Numbered from the stretch's first letter, positions 54,799 to 63,905 are shown. The stretch: DNA of 64,000 bases from Hyalangium gracile (GCF_020103725.1 NZ_JAHXBG010000001.1:310001-374000), one strand, 5' to 3'. The notes: generated by a model not told the origin, from the letters alone. A program made the numbers and translations.

Positions 54799-56958
54799 AT
54801 GAGCCCCATCATCACAGGCCTGCTCATCGCTGTCGCAATCTCCTTCTTCGTCATGACCATGGCAGGCCGCGTCGGCGCCCTGCTCGCGATGAAAGGGGAG
54901 CACCGGCTGGACAACATCCCCTTCCGCGTGAAGCAGCTGCTGCGCTTCGGCCTCGGGCAGCAGCGCATGGTGGATCCGGAGGAGTTCACTCCGGGCCTGA
55001 TGCACGTCTTCATCTTCGCGGCGTTCCTGGTGCTGCAGCTGCGCAGCATCTCGCTGTTCGCGATGGGCTTCAGCGAGACGGCGCTGGAGGTGCTCACGGA
55101 CCTGGGGCACCCGTTCTGGCTGAACAACCCGGCGGTGCTCCACATCTACCGGGGCTACCTGCTGGTGAAGGACGTGGTGGCCACGCTGGCGGTGCTGGGC
55201 GTGCTGTACTTCGCCTTCCTGCGCGCCAAGGTGAAGCCGGACCGCATGACGCCCTCGTGGGAGGCCTACCTCATCCTGGGCTTCATCGGCGGGCTGATGG
55301 TGACGGAGTTCGCCTTCGGCGGCAGCCACATGGTGGAGCAGAACGGCAGCTTCGTGTGGTGGGAACCGACCACCAGCCTGGTGGGCCTGGGGATGATGGC
55401 GCTGGGCACCACGGGCGCGCACGTGGTGGGGCTGGCCGGCTTCTGGCTGCACCTGACCATCATCCTGGTGTTCCTGAACTTCCTGCCCCACGGCAAGCAC
55501 TTCCACATCATCACCGGCCTGCCCAACGTCTTCTTCCAGCGCACCCGCGCCAGCGGCAAGCTGGGCACGCCGAACCTCGAGAAGGAGGAGTTCGGCACCG
55601 CGACGGTGAAGGACCTGACGTGGAAGCAGGGCATGGACCTGTACTCGTGCACCGAGTGCGGCCGCTGCCAGACGCACTGCCCCACGTACATCACCGGCAA
55701 GCCGCTGACGCACAAGGGCGTGAACCAGGACCTGAAGCACTGGCTCTGGAACAACCAGCAGTGGGTGGAGGAGGGCTACGGCCCCAGCGGCGTGAAGGAG
55801 CCGCTGCCTGAAATCATCGGCACGGCGCTCAAGGCCGAGACGGTGTGGGCGTGCACCAGCTGCGGCTGGTGCGAGCAGGCCTGCCCGGTGTTCATCGAGA
55901 ACATCCCGCGCCTCATCGACATGCGCCGCTACCAGGTGCAGGTGAAGGCGGAGTTCCCGCAGGAGATCCAGCGCGTCTTCGAGGGCATCGAGCGTCAGGG
56001 CAACCCGTGGGGCATCGGGCAGGACCGGCGTGACGAGTGGGCCGAGGACCTGCACCTGCCCACGTGGGGTGATGGCGGCGGCCCGTACGAGTACCTGTTC
56101 TTCGTGGGCTGCGCGGGCAGCTACGACGACAAGCAGAAGAAGGTGAGCCGGGCGCTGGTGAAGATCATGCGCGAGGCGGGCGTGAGCTTCGCCACGCTGT
56201 CCAAGCAGGAGATGTGCAACGGCGAGACGGCGCGCCGCATGGGCAACGAGTACCTGTACCAGACGATGGCGAAGATGAACGTGGAGGCGTGGAACGGGCT
56301 GGGGGTGAAGGCGGTGATTACCCAGTGCCCGCACTGCTTCAACACCATCAAGAACGAGTACCCGGAGTTCGGCGGCGAGTACCGCGTCATCAGCCACACG
56401 GAGCTCATCAACGAGCTGCTCAAGGACAAGCGCATCAAGCTGTCCGCGGTGATGAACTCGAAGCTGACGTACCACGACCCCTGCTACCTGGGCCGGCACA
56501 ACGGGGTGTACGACGCGCCGCGCGAGGTGCTCAAGGCCATCCCGGGGCTGGAAGTCGTCGAGATGCAGCGCAGCAAGCGCGAGGGCTTCTGCTGCGGCGC
56601 GGGTGGCGGGCGGATGTGGATGGAGGAGCACATCGGCACGCGCATCAACCACAACCGCATCAACGAGGCGGCGCTGACGCTCCAGCACGCGGCCCAGCCG
56701 AGCACGCCCTACCCGGACGCAGCGGACAAGAAGAAGCCGGGCCAGGTGGGCGACTACAAGGAGAAGGGCGGCTCGGGCGTGGTGGCGGTGGCCTGCCCGT
56801 TCTGCTCGACGATGCTGCGCGACGCGGTGAACGACACGGGCCGCGAGGAGAACATCAAGGTGAAGGACATCACCGAGCTGGTGGCCGACGCGCTGGAGAC
56901 GAAGTCCGGCCCGGCCACGGTGACGCCCGGCACGACGGTGAGCGCCAAGCCCGAGTAA
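54799..56958 (+). CDS. membrane Fe-S oxidoreductase (FadF-like, heterodisulfide-reductase type)
   Basis: Protein of 719 residues. About five to six membrane helices occupy the first 240 residues. Two 4Fe-4S motifs follow: CTECGRCQTHCP near 289 and CTSCGWCEQACP near 354. Two CCG-type domains come next with CAGSYDDKQKKV, HDPCYLGRHNGVYDAPREVL and FCCGAGGGRMW. This layout matches FadF/ETF-associated membrane oxidoreductases that pass electrons from acyl-CoA oxidation to quinone, so it may connect with the acyl-CoA dehydrogenase at 4130. No electron-transfer flavoprotein gene is in the window. ATG at 54799 has a weak ribosome site. Confidence 0.87.
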   Translation: MSPIITGLLIAVAISFFVMTMAGRVGALLAMKGEHRLDNIPFRVKQLLRFGLGQQRMVDPEEFTPGLMHVFIFAAFLVLQLRSISLFAMGFSETALEVLTDLGHPFWLNNPAVLHIYRGYLLVKDVVATLAVLGVLYFAFLRAKVKPDRMTPSWEAYLILGFIGGLMVTEFAFGGSHMVEQNGSFVWWEPTTSLVGLGMMALGTTGAHVVGLAGFWLHLTIILVFLNFLPHGKHFHIITGLPNVFFQRTRASGKLGTPNLEKEEFGTATVKDLTWKQGMDLYSCTECGRCQTHCPTYITGKPLTHKGVNQDLKHWLWNNQQWVEEGYGPSGVKEPLPEIIGTALKAETVWACTSCGWCEQACPVFIENIPRLIDMRRYQVQVKAEFPQEIQRVFEGIERQGNPWGIGQDRRDEWAEDLHLPTWGDGGGPYEYLFFVGCAGSYDDKQKKVSRALVKIMREAGVSFATLSKQEMCNGETARRMGNEYLYQTMAKMNVEAWNGLGVKAVITQCPHCFNTIKNEYPEFGGEYRVISHTELINELLKDKRIKLSAVMNSKLTYHDPCYLGRHNGVYDAPREVLKAIPGLEVVEMQRSKREGFCCGAGGGRMWMEEHIGTRINHNRINEAALTLQHAAQPSTPYPDAADKKKPGQVGDYKEKGGSGVVAVACPFCSTMLRDAVNDTGREENIKVKDITELVADALETKSGPATVTPGTTVSAKPE

Positions 56959-56964
56959 GGAGGC

Positions 56965-56995
56965 CTCGGGCCCTTCGGCGCTCCGGAGGCCCGAG
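56965..56995. terminator. bidirectional hairpin between convergent genes
   Basis: CTCGGGCC (56965-56972) pairs with GGCCCGAG (56988-56995), with a 15-base loop, filling the gap between the convergent stops at 56958 and 56996. Confidence 0.6.
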
Positions 56996-57610
56996 CTACT
57001 TCTGCTCCTCCTCGGTGACGCGGGCCTCGATGGTGGAGGCCGCCTGGGCGTCCACCATCTGGAGCAGCTTCCACTCCAGCTCCCCGTCGCGGCTGAAGCT
57101 GCGCGTCAGCTGCGCCGGCGAGCGGGTGAGGGGCGTGTGGTCCGCCGAGGTGTTCAGGAACTGGTTCATCTTGATGGGGTCCTCGGCGCCCGCCAGGATG
57201 TCGCCCTCCGCGGCCACCGTCAGGCTGTCGGTGAACGAGTTGTCATGCGCCGTCATCGGCCCCTTGTTGCCGGTGAAGATGGTCTGCCGGAAGATGCGCA
57301 CGGTGCTGAAGCCGCCCTGCAGGCGGTAGCCCTCGACATAGAGCCGGGAGGCGGAGCTGACCACGCGCGAGGCCATGGTGTCGTTGCGCCACTCGGTGAT
57401 GAGGACGAACTCCTGATCTCCCTTGCGGTGCCCGTAGCCCTGCGCCGCCACGAGCCTCACCACCTCGGGCCAGACCTGCTCGATGGGCTGCTTGTACATG
57501 TGCTGGTGGGCATGCTCGTACAGCGCCTCGCGATGACGCGCCGAGGCACAGCCGGTCAACGCCATCAGCAAGCCCAGGGACAGACACCAACGAACGACAC
57601 GGGGATTCAT
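56996..57610 (-). CDS. lipoprotein of unknown function
   Basis: Protein of 204 residues with a lipoprotein leader ending LMALTGC. The mature part is compact and mixed alpha/beta: QHMYKQPIEQVWPEVVRLVA, then FVLITEWRNDTMASRVVSSA and EGYRLQGGFSTVRIFRQT. The pattern resembles small envelope assembly or outer-membrane lipoproteins, but I do not assign a family. ATG at 57610 follows GGAGG. It converges with the Fe-S oxidoreductase gene. Confidence 0.82.
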   Translation of the reverse strand: MNPRVVRWCLSLGLLMALTGCASARHREALYEHAHQHMYKQPIEQVWPEVVRLVAAQGYGHRKGDQEFVLITEWRNDTMASRVVSSASRLYVEGYRLQGGFSTVRIFRQTIFTGNKGPMTAHDNSFTDSLTVAAEGDILAGAEDPIKMNQFLNTSADHTPLTRSPAQLTRSFSRDGELEWKLLQMVDAQAASTIEARVTEEEQK

Positions 57611-57700
57611 CGCGGCTCCTCCGGAGACTCCGGTTCAGGGGCCTGCCTGCCAGCTCCGTGACGATGGAGCCCGCCTGCCCCCAGCAAGAGGAGAACGCGC

Positions 57701-57727
57701 GGCCTGGGCGCGCATATCGCCCAGGCC
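57701..57727 (-). terminator. strong hairpin terminator after the ankyrin gene
   Basis: GGCCTGGGCG (57701-57710) and CGCCCAGGCC (57718-57727) form a perfect 10-base stem with a 7-base loop, 11 bases beyond the stop at 57739. Confidence 0.65.
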
Positions 57728-57738
57728 TGGGAGCCCGC

Positions 57739-58218
57739 CTACTTGCGCCCCTTCTCCGAGCGCAGCAGCCGCGCCAGCCGCTTCGTCGGCCCGTCATCGC
57801 CCAGCTTGCTGGCCACGTACGCGCCGGCCGAGGCGAGCTTCCGGCTGCGCTCGCTCGGCGGGGAGCGATCATCCGGCGGGCCGGGCGGCACATCCAGGAT
57901 GCTCCCGCCGGAGGTCCTCAGCAGCGTCTTCGCCATGTCCCGCTCGTCCTCGCTCGCGTGAGGCATGAGCAGCTTGCACACCGCCGGGTGGCCATGGGCG
58001 GCGGCCATGAGCAGCGCCGTCTCGCCCGCGTCGTCGGTGAGCATGGGCTCGGCGCCGCCGTCCAGCAGCACGCGGACCACCTCCTCGTGCCCCCGCTCGG
58101 CGGCGACCATGAGCGGCGTGCGACCGCGCTCACCCAGGGGGTTGGGGTCCTCGCCCGCGGCGAGCAGTTCCTCCACACGGGCCACATCACCGGCCATGAC
58201 GGCATCGAAGAGGGACAT
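57739..58218 (-). CDS. ankyrin repeat protein
   Basis: Protein of 159 residues with about three ankyrin repeats at 1-95: SLFDAVMAGDVARVEELLAA, GRTPLMVAAERGHEEVVRVL and GETALLMAAAHGHPAVCKLL. The C-terminal 60 residues are Pro/Arg/Lys-rich and unlike ankyrin. No signal peptide, so cytoplasmic. ATG at 58218 follows GGAGG. A perfect hairpin lies after the stop, so it is probably a single-gene transcript. Partner unknown. Confidence 0.9.
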   Translation of the reverse strand: MSLFDAVMAGDVARVEELLAAGEDPNPLGERGRTPLMVAAERGHEEVVRVLLDGGAEPMLTDDAGETALLMAAAHGHPAVCKLLMPHASEDERDMAKTLLRTSGGSILDVPPGPPDDRSPPSERSRKLASAGAYVASKLGDDGPTKRLARLLRSEKGRK

Positions 58219-58313
58219 CGGCTACCTCCAGGACTCCGAGCATGGCGCCTTCTCGGGAGGAGCGCCAGCGGCCCTGCTCGCCTGCTCACCGCGTCAAGGC
58301 CAGCGGAGCGAGG

Positions 58314-59282
58314 CTAGGTGCCTCCATAGGCAGGGTCACCCGCGCTGGGGACCAGCAGCGTGCCAGGGCCCACCGTCGTCGCGGGGATGCTGACGCGGTA
58401 GATGTTCGTGGCGCCGCCCGCGTTGGAGAGGAAGCCCACCTGGCCGGTGCCCATCCAGGACGGGAAGGTGTCCTGCGCACCCGACTCGCCGGGGTGCTCC
58501 GTCACGCGCGTGGGCGGGCTGTAGGGGCTCAGCGAGCCCACGAAGATGCGCGAGCCGCCCGAGGACAGACGCCCATCCAGCGCCACCTGCCGCCCGTCCG
58601 GGGACACCACGGCCCGGTTCACCACCCACAGCACCTCGTTGCCCAGGTTGTTGGCGACGGAGGTGACCGCTCCTCCAGTAAGCGGCACCCGCGCGAGCTG
58701 GGTGAGCTGGGTGCTGCTGCTGCCCGCGGGCGCCAGCACGCTCTGCCCGTCCGGGAAGAACGAGGGCGCGCCGAAGGAGGTGCCCGGCTCGTTGGTGAGC
58801 ACCTGGAAGCCGCTGCCGTCGGCATTCACCCGGCCCAGCGCGAAGTTGCTCCCGCCGCGGGTGAGCGCGAAGACGATGACGTTGCCGGCCGGGTTGAAGG
58901 TGGGGTAGCGGAAGTTGCCGCAGTTCGTGCACCCCGCCGCTCCAGAGGAGAACAGCGTGGAGGGCGCGGCGCTGCCATCCGTGGGTACCGTCTGCAGCTC
59001 GGTGCCCGTGCCCGCCTGGTGCACGAAGACGATGCTGCGTCCGTTGGGCGACACCGCCGGCTGGGAGGCTCCGCCGGTCGTCGTGAGCCGCTTGGGGTTG
59101 TTGGGGTCCCCGTCGTCGTCGGCCACGTAGATGTTCTCGCCGCGGACGAAGACAAACCCCTTGGTGAACAGCACGTTGCCACCGCCGCCGCCGCCACCAC
59201 CATCATCGATGTCGATGGGTTCACAGGCCGCGAGGCTTGCGGCCAGCACCAGCGCGCCGACCATCCGACTCATGCGCTTCAT
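58314..59282 (-). CDS. TolB-like (PD40) beta-propeller lipoprotein
   Basis: Protein of 322 residues. The lipoprotein leader (MKRMSRMVGALVLAASLAAC) is followed by an acidic segment and a run of eight glycines. About six PD40/WD40-like blades follow: ASQPAVSPNGRSIVFVHQAG, YPTFNPAGNVIVFALTRG, and AVVSPDGRQVALDGRL among others. Such propellers bind peptides or sit at the cell surface; no enzyme site is seen. ATG at 59282 follows GGGGAG. The gene upstream on its right, the archaemetzincin-like one, is on the same strand but 100 bases away. Confidence 0.87.
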   Translation of the reverse strand: MKRMSRMVGALVLAASLAACEPIDIDDGGGGGGGGNVLFTKGFVFVRGENIYVADDDGDPNNPKRLTTTGGASQPAVSPNGRSIVFVHQAGTGTELQTVPTDGSAAPSTLFSSGAAGCTNCGNFRYPTFNPAGNVIVFALTRGGSNFALGRVNADGSGFQVLTNEPGTSFGAPSFFPDGQSVLAPAGSSSTQLTQLARVPLTGGAVTSVANNLGNEVLWVVNRAVVSPDGRQVALDGRLSSGGSRIFVGSLSPYSPPTRVTEHPGESGAQDTFPSWMGTGQVGFLSNAGGATNIYRVSIPATTVGPGTLLVPSAGDPAYGGT

Positions 59283-59385
59283 AGGCTCCCCTGCTCTGCT
59301 CTTGACGTAGGCGCCCACACTCTGGGGGCACACCTTCGAGACGTCAACGCGAGCACCGCATTCATTCCCGGAGGAGGAGCGACAC

Positions 59386-59913
59386 CTACCTGTTGAGCTT
59401 CGCCAGCTCGTTGCGGCACACGTTGCACAGCCCGAGCTGCTTACGGTCGCAGTCCACCGGCGTCTGGGCGAAGAACATCACGCAGCGAGGGTCCTCGCAG
59501 TAGGACAGCCCCAGGAGGTGCCCGGCCTGGTGCACGCCCTCCACCTGGACGCGGCGGCGGAGCTGATCCGCGTCGCCTCCGGCGCGCAGCCGGGCCGTGC
59601 TCACCACCGCGCTGTGGGACTCGCGGTCCGCCTCACCGAAGACGAAGGGCGAGTCCGGCACGAACAGGTCCACGTCCGTGATGCCCATCACCATGGACTG
59701 GCCGGGCTCCAACAGCGTCACCAGCCGCCGCATGATGGCGTTGCAGTGGTACTGGGAGCGGTCCTTGTTGAAGGCGTAGTCGGGACGCTGCAAGGCCACC
59801 TTGGCCACCACGGGCGTGATGCCCATGTGGGTGGCCAGCGGCTCCTCGAGCTCCTTCACGAGGGTCGGTGGCGGATTGCCCACCGACACCAGGAGGAGGA
59901 CCTTCTGCGGCAT
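59386..59913 (-). CDS. archaemetzincin-like protein with altered active-site residues
   Basis: Protein of 175 residues. The family signature is HExxHxxGxxHC followed by CxM and a CxxC. Here the segment reads HQAGHLLGLSYC: H128, Gln129 in place of the catalytic Glu, H132, and Tyr138 in place of the third zinc His. The structural zinc cysteines remain, C139, C144, C163 and C166 (CEDPRCVMFF; GLCNVCRNEL). It is therefore probably not a normal protease, though a zinc-binding or regulatory role is possible. ATG at 59913 has GGGGGG-type purines upstream. The tRNA gene lies 58 bases upstream of the start. Confidence 0.8.
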   Translation of the reverse strand: MPQKVLLLVSVGNPPPTLVKELEEPLATHMGITPVVAKVALQRPDYAFNKDRSQYHCNAIMRRLVTLLEPGQSMVMGITDVDLFVPDSPFVFGEADRESHSAVVSTARLRAGGDADQLRRRVQVEGVHQAGHLLGLSYCEDPRCVMFFAQTPVDCDRKQLGLCNVCRNELAKLNR

Positions 59914-59970
59914 CGGTACACCCCCCATTTCGCTTCACAGGCGTCGGAGGCACACCGCCCGAGAGCGAGG

Positions 59971-60044
59971 TGGCTGGGGCGCAAGGATTCGAACCTTGAT
60001 AATCAGATTCAAAGTCTGACGTCCTGCCATTAGACGACGCCCCA
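59971..60044 (-). tRNA. tRNA-Gln (anticodon UUG)
   Basis: Minus strand; TGGGGCG pairs with CGCCCCA at the ends, and CCA is encoded at 59971-59973. The anticodon loop is TTTGAAT in ACTTTGAATCT, and the T-loop is GGTTCGAATCC. The D-arm is TCTAATGGCAGGA. Confidence 0.95.
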
Positions 60045-60069
60045 GCAAGTTCGCGTTGTCCGAGACGGG

Positions 60070-60098
60070 ATTGTAGGCCATCCACGTCATGGCGGGAA
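60070..60098 (-). promoter_or_regulatory. candidate tRNA-Gln promoter
   Basis: On the minus strand a -10 TACAAT (60070-60075) matches five of six positions, 26 bases before the tRNA. The -35 TTCCCG (60093-60098), at 17 bases, is weak. Confidence 0.4.
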
Positions 60099-60245
60099 CT
60101 TATCTCGCAAGCATTGCTGACGAACCGTCGTGTGGGAACTGACCCTGAGCCCACACAGTGCGTTCATTGGAGCACACCTGGCCCCCCTCCCGGGGCGGGC
60201 AGGGCTCGGATCGGCCCCCTGCCCGCCCGGCGCTCCCTCCCCGGC

Positions 60246-60891
60246 TCAGCCCTTGAGCACGGCGATGGGGGTGAGGCGGAGCAGCGGCGTGACGAGCTCC
60301 TCCTCATCCTCCAGCACCTCGGCGATGTCCCGGTAGGCGGCGGGGGCCTCCTCGACGAGCGAGGCCGCGCCCCGCGTCGAACACCACCCGGCGCATGGCG
60401 TGCTCCAGCGCCGCCGGGCGGATGTGGGCCCGGGCCTCCTTGCGGCTCATGACGCGGCCCGCCCCGTGCGAGCACGAGCAGAAGGCCCGGGGGTGTCCCC
60501 TGCCGGCGACGAGATAGGAGGCCGTCCCCATGCTCCCTGGGATGAGGCCTCGCTGTCCGGCGGCCAGCCCCACGGCGCCCTTGCGATGGACGAGCAGCGC
60601 GCGGCCGAAGTGGGGCTCGGCGGCGACGTGGTTGTGATGCACGTCCACCCGCGAGTCCAGGTCCGGCCACTGCCCGAGCGCCTCGGCGAGCACCTCCACC
60701 GCGCGCGCGGTGAGCGTGTCCCGGTTGGTACGGGCGAAGCGGCACGCCAGCTCCGTGTCGGCGAGGCAGGCGGCTCCCTCGGGCGTGTCCGTGCGCAGGC
60801 CGGGCAGGGTGCCCTCTTCGGAAGCCTGGGCGACTCGCAGGTGGTGCGCGGCGATGGCGGCGCCTACTCCCCGGGAGCCCGTGTGGAGCGA
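60246..60891 (-). pseudogene. rtcB: 3' half of an RtcB-type RNA ligase gene, frameshifted
   Basis: From about 60891 the minus strand encodes SLHTGSRGVGAAIAAHHLRV, DVHHNHVAAEPHFGRALLVH, GSMGTASYLVAGR and FCSCSHGAGRVMSR (with the guanylated His motif SHGAGR). The end is VTPLLRLTPIAVLKG. The N-terminal half with the metal-binding residues is missing. A one-base change near 60368, in the run before GCCTCGCTC, shifts the frame so the end is in a different frame. It cannot give a full enzyme. Confidence 0.8.
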
Positions 60892-61138
60892 GCTCCGGCG
60901 GGAGGGTGAAGCCTATGCGGGCGTTGCGCCCGTCCGGCGTCAGCTCGAGCGACGTCACCGAGACGCCCTCGAGCAATGGGTCCGACAGCTCTCCACGGAA
61001 GAGGCGCGACACCTCCTGGAACAGGGTGGACTGGATGCGCAGGTGGCGCGCGGGGATGGACTCGACTTCGGAAGACAGCAGGGAAGACTCCTCGCTCCGG
61101 CGGGATGCGCGGCTACGGCGATGCATGGAAGAAAACAT
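60892..61138 (-). pseudogene. rbfA: 5' half of an RbfA-like gene joined to the rtcB fragment
   Basis: ATG at 61138 begins a frame that reads LRIQSTLFQEVSRLFRGELS, then EGVSVTSLELTPDGRNARIG and FTLPPE, the core of ribosome-binding factor A. The family continues farther, but here it changes abruptly to rtcB sequence in another frame near 60892. This looks like a deletion that removed the end of one gene and the start of the next. A second, intact rbfA elsewhere is expected for viability. Confidence 0.78.
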
Positions 61139-61413
61139 GAGGACGAACGGTTCCCGTCAGGCCGCGCGAGGCCCCGACGGCTCCGGCTTCGGAGCTCGCG
61201 GGACACACGTGGGCCGAGTCAGCTCGACAGAGCTCCGTGCCAGCACCCGCGCGCCGGAGGCGGCAGGCCCGTTCGTCTCGACTTCAGCGAGGGAGCGGAG
61301 CGCGCCCGATCAGGCGAGCGTCAGCGCGGAGAGACCCGAACCTCATCCGAGTCAACGGCCCGACGAACCAGGGCGGACTTAACTCTCCCCGCCTCCTGGA
61401 GCATGCTCCCCCC

Positions 61414-62643
61414 ATGGCCACCTCCGACGGGCCTCTCTCCGAGCCTCGTCCTTCCTCCGCCGCGCCGGAGTGGGCCTTCCGCGTGCTGCTGCTGGGGCTC
61501 GCCGTGCTGGCGGTGGTGCTGGGACAGCACCCTCGGCGAGGGTTGGACTTCCGCGTGTACCTGCTCGCCGCCGAGCGCTTCCTCGCCGGCGCCGACCTCT
61601 ATCCCGTCAGCGATGGCTTCATGCCCTTCAAGTATGCGCCGCTGACGGCTCCGCTGTTCCTCCCCTTCACGCTGCTGCCCGCTCGCGTCGCGGCGGCGCT
61701 GTGGAACCTGGGCTCGGTGGCGGCGGTGGGCGCCCTGGCCCGACTCGTCTCTCGCGCTCGGCCCGGTGCCGCGGAGCGCGCTGCCTGGCCCTGGGCCCCC
61801 GCGCTCGCCACGCTGGCGCTGCTGCCCGCCTTCCACCTCGAGTTCTTCTACGCCCAGGTGGATGGCGTGATGCTGCTCCTGCTGGCCCTCACCGCCCTCG
61901 GTGCCGAGCGCGGACACCTCTGGGGCCCTGCCGCCGCCTTCGCCGTGGCCGTCCTGCTCAAGCCTCCCGCGGCGCTGCTCGCCCTCTTCCTGCTGGCGCG
62001 CGGGCACTGGCGGGTGCTCGGTGCCAGCGCCGGTGTGGGGCTCATGCTCGCCCTGCCTTCCGCCGCGCGCTACGGGCTCGAAGGGTTGCTCTCCCAGGGA
62101 CAGGCGTGGCTGGAAACGCTCGCGCGGACCACCCCGCCGTGGGCGCTCGGGCACAACCCCCAGGGCCTTCCCACGCTGCTGCTGTCCCTCATCAGCCCCC
62201 CGGACACCGTGCCCTCCGGCTCGGCGCTCACCGGGGCTCAGGCGCTCGCGCTCATCCTCTTCATCGCGGTGGTGGCCTGGAGCCGAGCCGGACCGGTGGA
62301 CCTGCTCGCGCTGTGCTGCCTCGGCGTGACGCTGCTCTCGCCTCTCGCGTGGCGCGCGAACTTCGTCATGGCGTGGCCCCTGCTTCGAGTCGCCGCCGAG
62401 CACAAGTCTCGCGGAGGGCTCGCGCTCGTCGTGCTCGCGGGCCTCACCGCCGTGCTCACCTCGGACGTGCTGCTCGGCGCCGAGGCGGCGCGCCAGGTGC
62501 TCCTCTGGCGCCCCCATGCGCTCGTCTTCACCGCGCTGATGCTGTGGACGGCCTGGCAGTCACGCCAGGCCCTCGCTCCCGGCGCCTCGCTCCCCCTCCC
62601 GCGCGGCTTCAGTGCGCCGCTTCCCGAGGCGGCTCGTCACTGA
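61414..62643 (+). CDS. GT87-type (DUF2029) membrane glycosyltransferase
   Basis: Protein of 409 residues with about ten membrane helices. The first external loop has the acidic motif of the family, GLDFRVYLLAAERFLAGADL, followed by FKYAPLTAPLFLPFTLLPAR. The middle contains FFYAQVDGVMLLLLALTALG and LLKPPAALLALFLLARGHWR, typical of polyprenyl-phosphate-sugar-dependent GT-C enzymes. The sugar and acceptor are unknown. ATG at 61414 has GGAG 12 bases upstream. Its last 35 bases overlap the end of the convergent diiron gene. Confidence 0.88.
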   Translation: MATSDGPLSEPRPSSAAPEWAFRVLLLGLAVLAVVLGQHPRRGLDFRVYLLAAERFLAGADLYPVSDGFMPFKYAPLTAPLFLPFTLLPARVAAALWNLGSVAAVGALARLVSRARPGAAERAAWPWAPALATLALLPAFHLEFFYAQVDGVMLLLLALTALGAERGHLWGPAAAFAVAVLLKPPAALLALFLLARGHWRVLGASAGVGLMLALPSAARYGLEGLLSQGQAWLETLARTTPPWALGHNPQGLPTLLLSLISPPDTVPSGSALTGAQALALILFIAVVAWSRAGPVDLLALCCLGVTLLSPLAWRANFVMAWPLLRVAAEHKSRGGLALVVLAGLTAVLTSDVLLGAEAARQVLLWRPHALVFTALMLWTAWQSRQALAPGASLPLPRGFSAPLPEAARH

Positions 62644-63709
62644 CGCTCGCCACGTAGGCGTCCCTCGCCCCGCGCAGCCGCTCCAGCTCCGCCGCCACGT
62701 CCTCGTCCGCTCGGCCCTGCTCCTCGGTGTCGAGCCCACCGAACTCCAGCACGCCCATGTCCGCGAACGCCCCTCGCAGGCGCTGCCCCCACAGCCCGAT
62801 GTCCTTCAGCGTGGGCACGATGCGCGAGAACAACATCTTCTGGTACTCGCGCATCAGCTCCGACGAGCGCATGTGCGCCGTGCACGCCTCCACGTCCAGC
62901 CCCAGCCTCTCGAACACCTCCTGCCCCTGGAAGCGATCCCTCATCAGGTAGCACGCCTCCACGGCGAACTCCTCGCGCTCGTCCCGCTCCTTCTCCGTCA
63001 GCCGCGGGTACAGCTCCTTGAGCGCCAGCCGCCCGAAGGCCACGTGCCGCGCCTCGTCCTGCATCACGTACGCCGTCAGCGAGCGGCCCAGCGGCTCGGT
63101 GGCGAAGTCCCGGATCAGCCCGAAGGCCGCCAGCGCCAGCCCCTCCATCAGCACCTGCATCGCCAGGTACGTCAAATCCCACCGCGCATCCCCGAGCGCC
63201 TGCCCCAGCAGCGTCCTCAAGTCCGGGTTGATGGGGTACATCAGCCCCAGCTTCTGGCGGCAGTAGCGCGAGAACACCTCCACGTGACGCGCCTCGTCGA
63301 ACACCTGCGTGGCCGCGTAGAACTTCGCGTCCAGGTCCGGCACCGTCTGGACGATGCGCGAGGCGCACACCAGCGCTCCCTGCTCGCCGTGCAGGAACTG
63401 GGAGAAGCGCCAGGCGTCCAGGTGCAGGCGCACCTCGCCGCGCTCCTTCGCGTTCATCCGCTCCCATATCTGGGAGCCGTGCAGCACCACGTAGAAGTCC
63501 GGGAAGCCCAGCGGGTTCTCCGGATCCACCTGCAACGACCAGTCCAGACGCGTGTTCGCGTCCCACTGCTTCGTCTTGCCCTTCTCATAGAGCGAGAGCA
63601 GCCGGCTGCGCCCTCCGTCGTACTGCCAATGGAAGACGGAGTTCACCTCCGGAGAGGGAACGGACCACCGCGAACCATCCAACGAATCCGTGGATGAGGG
63701 CGTCTTCAT
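62609..63709 (-). CDS. ferritin-like diiron oxygenase (AurF-like)
   Basis: Protein of 366 residues. Diiron ligands are visible as two Glu-His helix pairs: E109 in LHGEQGA with E139-x-x-H142 in FDEARHVEVF, and E189 in LMEGLAL with E219-x-x-H222 in QDEARHVAFG. This four-helix arrangement fits ferritin-like N-oxygenase or R2-type proteins. The reaction is unknown. ATG at 63709 follows AGGAG. Its 3' end overlaps the GT87 gene by 35 bases in convergent orientation. Confidence 0.83.
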   Translation of the reverse strand: MKTPSSTDSLDGSRWSVPSPEVNSVFHWQYDGGRSRLLSLYEKGKTKQWDANTRLDWSLQVDPENPLGFPDFYVVLHGSQIWERMNAKERGEVRLHLDAWRFSQFLHGEQGALVCASRIVQTVPDLDAKFYAATQVFDEARHVEVFSRYCRQKLGLMYPINPDLRTLLGQALGDARWDLTYLAMQVLMEGLALAAFGLIRDFATEPLGRSLTAYVMQDEARHVAFGRLALKELYPRLTEKERDEREEFAVEACYLMRDRFQGQEVFERLGLDVEACTAHMRSSELMREYQKMLFSRIVPTLKDIGLWGQRLRGAFADMGVLEFGGLDTEEQGRADEDVAAELERLRGARDAYVASVSDEPPREAAH

Positions 63710-63840
63710 GATCTGGCTCCTGTCTGCCCAGGGGGGCGCGCCTGGAGTCCAGACGGTGTGTATGAACCTTTTCCGTGGCAACGCGGCACGGAGCAACGAC
63801 TGTCCGGGATCCGATGCCGGCTCGCACGCCGAGGACACGA

Positions 63841-63872
63841 CGGCCCGGAAGCTCCCATGGAGCCCCGGGCCG
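63841..63872 (-). terminator. long hairpin terminator after the right-edge gene
   Basis: CGGCCCGG (63841-63848) pairs with CCGGGCCG (63865-63872), and an inner GCTCC/GGAGC stem closes a CAT loop. It lies 33 bases beyond the minus-strand stop at 63906. Confidence 0.65.
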
Positions 63873-63905
63873 CGGTGTTCCTCCCGCATATAAGGATGCG
63901 GGCGC

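Noticed and set aside
59518-60033. Plus-strand frame ending with WLGRKDSNLDNQIQSLTSCH
   Set aside because: The end is the antisense reading of tRNA-Gln, a well-known false translation, and the rest is antisense to the archaemetzincin-like gene.
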